Source: Hyphomonadaceae bacterium TMED5
GTDB taxonomy: Bacteria > Pseudomonadota > Alphaproteobacteria > Caulobacterales > Hyphomonadaceae
Direction: 5' to 3'
Assembly (NCBI GenBank): GCA_002173095.1
Contig: NHBK01000019.1
Coordinates: 1-64,000 of the forward strand
Length of the DNA: 64,000 nt
Made by a program: the position numbers and the translations under genes. A model generated the notes under the pieces. It did no database searches. It was not told where the DNA came from and saw only the letters and a list, made by a program, of their open reading frames with translations. Shown piece by piece: positions 60,044 through 64,000 of the stretch (positions are counted from its first letter, which is position 1; each line of letters starts with the position of its first letter).

Positions 60044-63000
60044 ATGTCACAGTTTACTGAAAAATATCTGGAAGACCGCCAGAAACTGATCGACGCAAAC
60101 GCGTATGACCCACGTGATGAGCACGATGCCTGCGGCGTTGGTCTGATCGTCGCGCTGGATGGTCAGCCACGCCGTGAAATCGTTGAGAAAGGCGTACGCG
60201 CCCTGAAAGCCGTATACCACCGCGGCGCTGTCGATGCAGACGGCAAGACCGGTGACGGCGCAGGTATTCGCGTGGACGTGCCTCAGGACTTCTTCAAGGA
60301 ACAGGTTGCCCGCACAGGTCACGATCCGAGCCGCGCACCAATCTGCGTGGGTCAGATCTTCCTGCCGCGTACAGACCTGATCGCTCAGGAAGCGGCCCGT
60401 ACCATCGTGGAAGCTGAAATCCTGAAATATGGCTTCTATATTTATGGCTGGCGTCAGCCGCCTATCGACCCGAGCATTATCGGTCAGAAGGCAAATGACA
60501 CGCGTCCGGAAATCGAGCAGGTGCTTTTCTATGATGCGCAGGATCGCTCCCGCGCAGAACTCGAACGCACGCTTTATATCTGCCGTCGCCGCATTGAGCG
60601 CCGTGCACGCGAAGCCAGCATTCCGAGCTTCTATGTTTGCTCTCTGTCTCAGCGAAACCTGATCTATAAAGGCATGTTCCTCGCCGAAGACATCGACAAT
60701 TTCTATCCGGACCTGAAGGACGAGCGTTTCGTTTCAGCGGTCTGTATTTATCACCAGCGCTATTCCACCAACACCTTCCCACAATGGTGGCTGGCACAGC
60801 CTTTCCGCATGCTGGCGCATAATGGTGAGATCAACACGGTTCGCGGCAATGAGAACTGGATGAAGTCTCACGAGATCCGCATGGTTGCAGATGCGTTTGA
60901 AGGCCATGAGAATGACCTGAAACCGGTTATCTCTGCGGGTTCTTCTGACTCGGCTGCGCTCGACTCCGTATTCGAAATTCTGGTGAAAGCCGGTCGCTCT
61001 GCGCCAATGGCGAAAGCGCTTCTCATGCCTGAGGCATGGTCCAAGCGTGACAGCGTTATGCCAGATGATCACGCAGCGCTCTATTCCTACGCCAACTCCG
61101 TTATGGAGCCATGGGATGGCCCGGCTGCGATCGCAGCGTTTGACGGTCGCTGGGCGATTGCCGGTCTCGACCGGAACGGCCTGCGCCCAATGCGCTATGC
61201 CCTCACCCGCGACAATATTCTGGCTGTTGGCTCTGAATCAGGCATGTGCCCGCTGGACGAAGAAGACATCGTCCGCAAAGGCCGCGTGCGTCCAGGCGGC
61301 ATGATCGCTGCCGACATTCAGGAAAACAAATTCTACGAGCACAATGAGATCGTCTCCAAGCTCGCAGACAAGCATCCATATCTGGAATGGCTGGAGAACG
61401 TAAAAGAACTCGAGCCAATGATCGGCCCGGGCGAAGAACCAGCTGTCTTCGAAACGGACGATCTGCGTCGCCGCAAGCTTTCTGCTGGCTTCTCTATGGA
61501 AGACATTGAGCTGATCCTCGCGCCTATGGTTGAGGATGCGAAAGAAGCCATCGGCTCTATGGGTGATGATGCGCCGCCAGCCGTCATTTCTGACGTCTAC
61601 CGCCCGCTCTCTCACTTCTTCCGCCAGAACTTCTCTCAGGTGACCAACCCGCCAATCGACCCGCTTCGGGAAGATCGCGTCATGTCTCTGAAGACCCGCT
61701 TTAAGAACCTCGGAAACATTCTGATTTCCGACTCCACTCAAACTGATGTGTTTGTGCTGGAAAGCCCGGTTCTGACGAACGGCATGTATAAGCGCTTCCG
61801 CGACATGATGGGCGACCGCGTCTGCGAGATCGACTGTTCCTTCATTCCACCAGGCCCGGATGCGCACAATGGCGAAGCGCTGCGCGCCTGCCTTGATCGC
61901 ATCCAGCAGGAAGCTGAAGATGCTGTCCGTTCAGGCCATGAACACGTTGTCCTGACCGACGAATATCAGGGCTCAGAACGCGTTGCCTGCCCGATGATCC
62001 TCGCGGCGGGCGCAGTTCAGGCACACCTCGTCAAACAGGGCCTGCGCTCTTTCTGCTCCATCACGGTTCGCTCTGCTGAATGTCTGGACACGCATTACTT
62101 TGCGGTTCTGGTCGGCGTTGGTGCGACCTGTGTGAACGCTTATCTGGCACAGGACTGCATCACCGAGCGTCATGCAAAAGGCCTGTTCGGCGATCTGCCA
62201 ATCAATGAGTGCGTGAAGCGTCACAAGGCAGCCATTGAAGGCGGCTTGCTGAAAATCCTCTCTAAAATGGGTATTTCAGTCATCTCCTCTTACCGTGGCG
62301 GCTATAACTTCGAAGCGCTGGGTCTGTCCCGTGCACTCGTAGCTGAATACTTCCCGGGCATGACGAGCCGCATCTCAGGTATCGGCCTTGCCGGTCTGGA
62401 GAAGAAGGCCATCGAACTGCACGACAAAGCCTTCAATGAAGATGTGATCTCTCTGCCAATCGGTGGCTTCTACCGCATTCGCCGCAATGGCGAGCGCCAC
62501 GCCCTTGATGGCAAGCTGATCCACCAGCTTCAGTCTGCATGCGATACCGGCAGCTATGCGCGCTATAAGGCCTTCTCTCAGGCCCTGCGTGACAATGATC
62601 CGGTTCAGCTTCGCGACCTTCTGGACTTCAAACCAGCTGAACGCTCAGTTCCACTGGACGAAGTTCAGTCCATCAACGAAATCCGCAAACGCTTCCTGAC
62701 TCCGGGCATGTCTCTTGGCGCGCTCTCTCCGGAAGCACACGGCGCTCTGAACATCGCCATGAACCGCATCGGTGCGAAGTCGGTTTCCGGTGAAGGCGGT
62801 GAGGACCGTGCGCGCTATAAGCCACTTCCAAACGGCGACAACCCGAACTCTGCGGTCAAGCAGGTCGCTTCCGGTCGTTTCGGCGTCACGGCGGAATATC
62901 TGAACCAGTGCCGCGAGATCGAGATCAAAGTTGCTCAGGGTGCAAAACCGGGTGAAGGCGGCCAGCTGCCGGGCTTCAAAGTAACCGAGATGATTGCGCG

Positions 63001-64000
63001 CTTCCGGAACTCTACACCGGGCGTGACGCTGATCTCCCCGCCTCCGCACCACGACATCTACTCCATCGAGGACCTGGCTCAGCTCATTTATGACCTGAAA
63101 CAGATCAACCCGATCGCACGCGTCTGTGTGAAACTGGTTGCCCGTTCCGGTGTCGGTACGATTGCAGCAGGCGTGGCGAAGGCGAAAGCCGACGTTATCC
63201 TGATCGCAGGCAATGTCGGCGGCACAGGTGCAAGCCCTCAGACCTCCATCAAATTTGCGGGTCTGCCTTGGGAAATTGGCCTTGCTGAAGCTCACCAGGT
63301 TCTGTCCCTGAACAATCTGCGCGATCAGGTCACCCTGCGTACAGATGGCGGTCTGCGTACTGGCCGTGACATTGTCATGGCGGCAATGCTGGGCGCTGAG
63401 GAATACGGTATCGGCACAGCGTCACTTGTGGCGATGGGCTGTATCATGGTTCGTCAGTGTCATTCCAACACCTGCCCGGTCGGCGTGTGTACACAACGCG
63501 AAGATCTGCGTCAGAAATTCACCGGCACACCGGATAAAGTCGTCAATCTGATGAGCTTTATCGCCGAAGAAGTTCGCGAAATTCTGGCTGAGCTCGGCTT
63601 CACCTCTCTGGATGAAGTGATTGGCCGCACCGACCTCCTGTCTCAGGTCTCACGCGGCGCGGCGCACCTTGATGACCTCGACCTGAACCCGCTTCTGGTC
63701 AAAGTCGAACAGGATAAGCCAATCAGCTATAAGCCGAACCACCGCAATGAAGTGGCAGACACGCTGGACCACCAGATCCTGCGCGATGCTCAGCCATTCT
63801 TCGAACGCGGCGAGAAAATGCAGCTGGCTTACGGCGTGAAGAACGTTCTGCGTGCCATTGGTACGCGCGCCTCTTCTGAGATTGTTCGCCAGTTCGGCAA
63901 TGATGCAATCCCTGAGCACCGTCTCTGGATTTCTCTGCGAGGCTCTGCGGGCCAGTCTCTCGGCGCCTTCGCCGTGAAGGGTCTGACGCTGGAAGTTACA
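60044..64000 (+). CDS. gltB: Glutamate synthase large subunit (3' end outside window)
   Basis: The first 1319 codons of GltB; the gene runs off the right edge with no stop in the window. A propeptide of 29 residues precedes the likely catalytic C30 (HDACGVGL), which splits ammonia from glutamine. The glutaminase domain covers about 30-430; YHQRYSTNTFPQWWLAQPFR and AHNGEINTVRGN are typical. The FMN/synthase domain (from about 860) has LGALSPEAHGALNIAMNRIG, KPGEGGQLPG and GGTGASPQ. The 3Fe-4S cysteines lie in MGCIMVRQCHSNTCPVGVCTQ (about 1132-1152). With GltD it forms the NADPH-dependent enzyme of ammonia assimilation. Confidence 0.97.
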   Translation, partial: MSQFTEKYLEDRQKLIDANAYDPRDEHDACGVGLIVALDGQPRREIVEKGVRALKAVYHRGAVDADGKTGDGAGIRVDVPQDFFKEQVARTGHDPSRAPICVGQIFLPRTDLIAQEAARTIVEAEILKYGFYIYGWRQPPIDPSIIGQKANDTRPEIEQVLFYDAQDRSRAELERTLYICRRRIERRAREASIPSFYVCSLSQRNLIYKGMFLAEDIDNFYPDLKDERFVSAVCIYHQRYSTNTFPQWWLAQPFRMLAHNGEINTVRGNENWMKSHEIRMVADAFEGHENDLKPVISAGSSDSAALDSVFEILVKAGRSAPMAKALLMPEAWSKRDSVMPDDHAALYSYANSVMEPWDGPAAIAAFDGRWAIAGLDRNGLRPMRYALTRDNILAVGSESGMCPLDEEDIVRKGRVRPGGMIAADIQENKFYEHNEIVSKLADKHPYLEWLENVKELEPMIGPGEEPAVFETDDLRRRKLSAGFSMEDIELILAPMVEDAKEAIGSMGDDAPPAVISDVYRPLSHFFRQNFSQVTNPPIDPLREDRVMSLKTRFKNLGNILISDSTQTDVFVLESPVLTNGMYKRFRDMMGDRVCEIDCSFIPPGPDAHNGEALRACLDRIQQEAEDAVRSGHEHVVLTDEYQGSERVACPMILAAGAVQAHLVKQGLRSFCSITVRSAECLDTHYFAVLVGVGATCVNAYLAQDCITERHAKGLFGDLPINECVKRHKAAIEGGLLKILSKMGISVISSYRGGYNFEALGLSRALVAEYFPGMTSRISGIGLAGLEKKAIELHDKAFNEDVISLPIGGFYRIRRNGERHALDGKLIHQLQSACDTGSYARYKAFSQALRDNDPVQLRDLLDFKPAERSVPLDEVQSINEIRKRFLTPGMSLGALSPEAHGALNIAMNRIGAKSVSGEGGEDRARYKPLPNGDNPNSAVKQVASGRFGVTAEYLNQCREIEIKVAQGAKPGEGGQLPGFKVTEMIARFRNSTPGVTLISPPPHHDIYSIEDLAQLIYDLKQINPIARVCVKLVARSGVGTIAAGVAKAKADVILIAGNVGGTGASPQTSIKFAGLPWEIGLAEAHQVLSLNNLRDQVTLRTDGGLRTGRDIVMAAMLGAEEYGIGTASLVAMGCIMVRQCHSNTCPVGVCTQREDLRQKFTGTPDKVVNLMSFIAEEVREILAELGFTSLDEVIGRTDLLSQVSRGAAHLDDLDLNPLLVKVEQDKPISYKPNHRNEVADTLDHQILRDAQPFFERGEKMQLAYGVKNVLRAIGTRASSEIVRQFGNDAIPEHRLWISLRGSAGQSLGAFAVKGLTLEVT

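Noticed and set aside
1-64000. tRNA, rRNA, CRISPR arrays, insertion sequences, prophage
   Set aside because: I saw no cloverleaf-forming gene, no regular direct-repeat array, no transposase or integrase and no phage structural gene in any gap or frame.

Overview
The window is a gene-dense chromosomal stretch with mixed strands and mostly short intergenic gaps. It reads as an alphaproteobacterium close to the Caulobacterales/Maricaulales (Hyphomonadaceae-like). The grounds are gene neighbourhoods and families: ubiE-ubiB with coaBC-dut nearby, tsaE-amgK-murU-addB-addA-trxA, trpF/trpB/trpA/accD/folC, an orphan TonB-dependent receptor, a UrcA-like domain and an ExoD protein. The taxonomic placement is inference; no rRNA or tRNA gene is present to fix it. 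I see no phage, insertion sequence or CRISPR array.

Layout. 1-2.7 kb: the end of a UDP-glucose dehydrogenase, a sensor kinase paired with a MetOD1-domain protein, and a lone PIN-domain protein. 2.7-7.9 kb: ubiquinone synthesis (ubiE, ubiB), a secreted Cys/Pro-rich protein with a UrcA-like end, coaBC and dut. 8-11.6 kb: serine hydrolase, ExoD, DsbB-like protein and a lipoprotein. 12-16.6 kb: TonB receptor, OmpW porin, MFS transporter. 16.7-24.5 kb: a flavin-oxidase-like protein, a GST, an unknown 646-residue secreted protein, GNAT, MsrB, a coiled-coil protein and a carboxylesterase. 24.5-29.3 kb: MFS, Kazal lipoprotein, LacI regulator, and a ferredoxin/ferredoxin-reductase pair.

29.4-38.7 kb is one long forward operon: tsaE (tRNA modification), amgK and murU (cell-wall sugar recycling), addB and addA (double-strand-break repair), then trxA. 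38.7-47 kb holds the genes of the classic trpF-trpB-trpA-accD-folC cluster on the reverse strand, but interrupted by a ferredoxin-reductase-like gene, a SprA-type metalloprotease, a VOC protein, cutA and a membrane protein, two of them on the opposite strand. 47.2-49.1 kb: arsC-arsH and a redoxin. 49.3-54.8 kb: a membrane acyltransferase with an SGNH domain, hemN with a DUF559-like partner, and an NDUFA9-like protein. 54.9-57.9 kb: OsmC, a ribbon-helix-helix/membrane/EF-hand protein, a small unknown gene behind a strong palindrome, and uppP. 58-64 kb: gltD, a GFA-family gene and gltB, which runs off the window.

The best leads for something undescribed are: (1) the protein at 55363-56430, which joins a CopG-like ribbon-helix-helix, a membrane/signal segment and two canonical EF-hands; (2) a shared AT-rich operator-like motif in front of two unrelated unknown genes (near 20.45 and 57.01 kb); (3) the MetOD1/histidine-kinase pair; and (4) the UrcA-like Cys/Pro-rich secreted protein between ubiB and coaBC. 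Everything here comes from reading the sequence; no database search was run.
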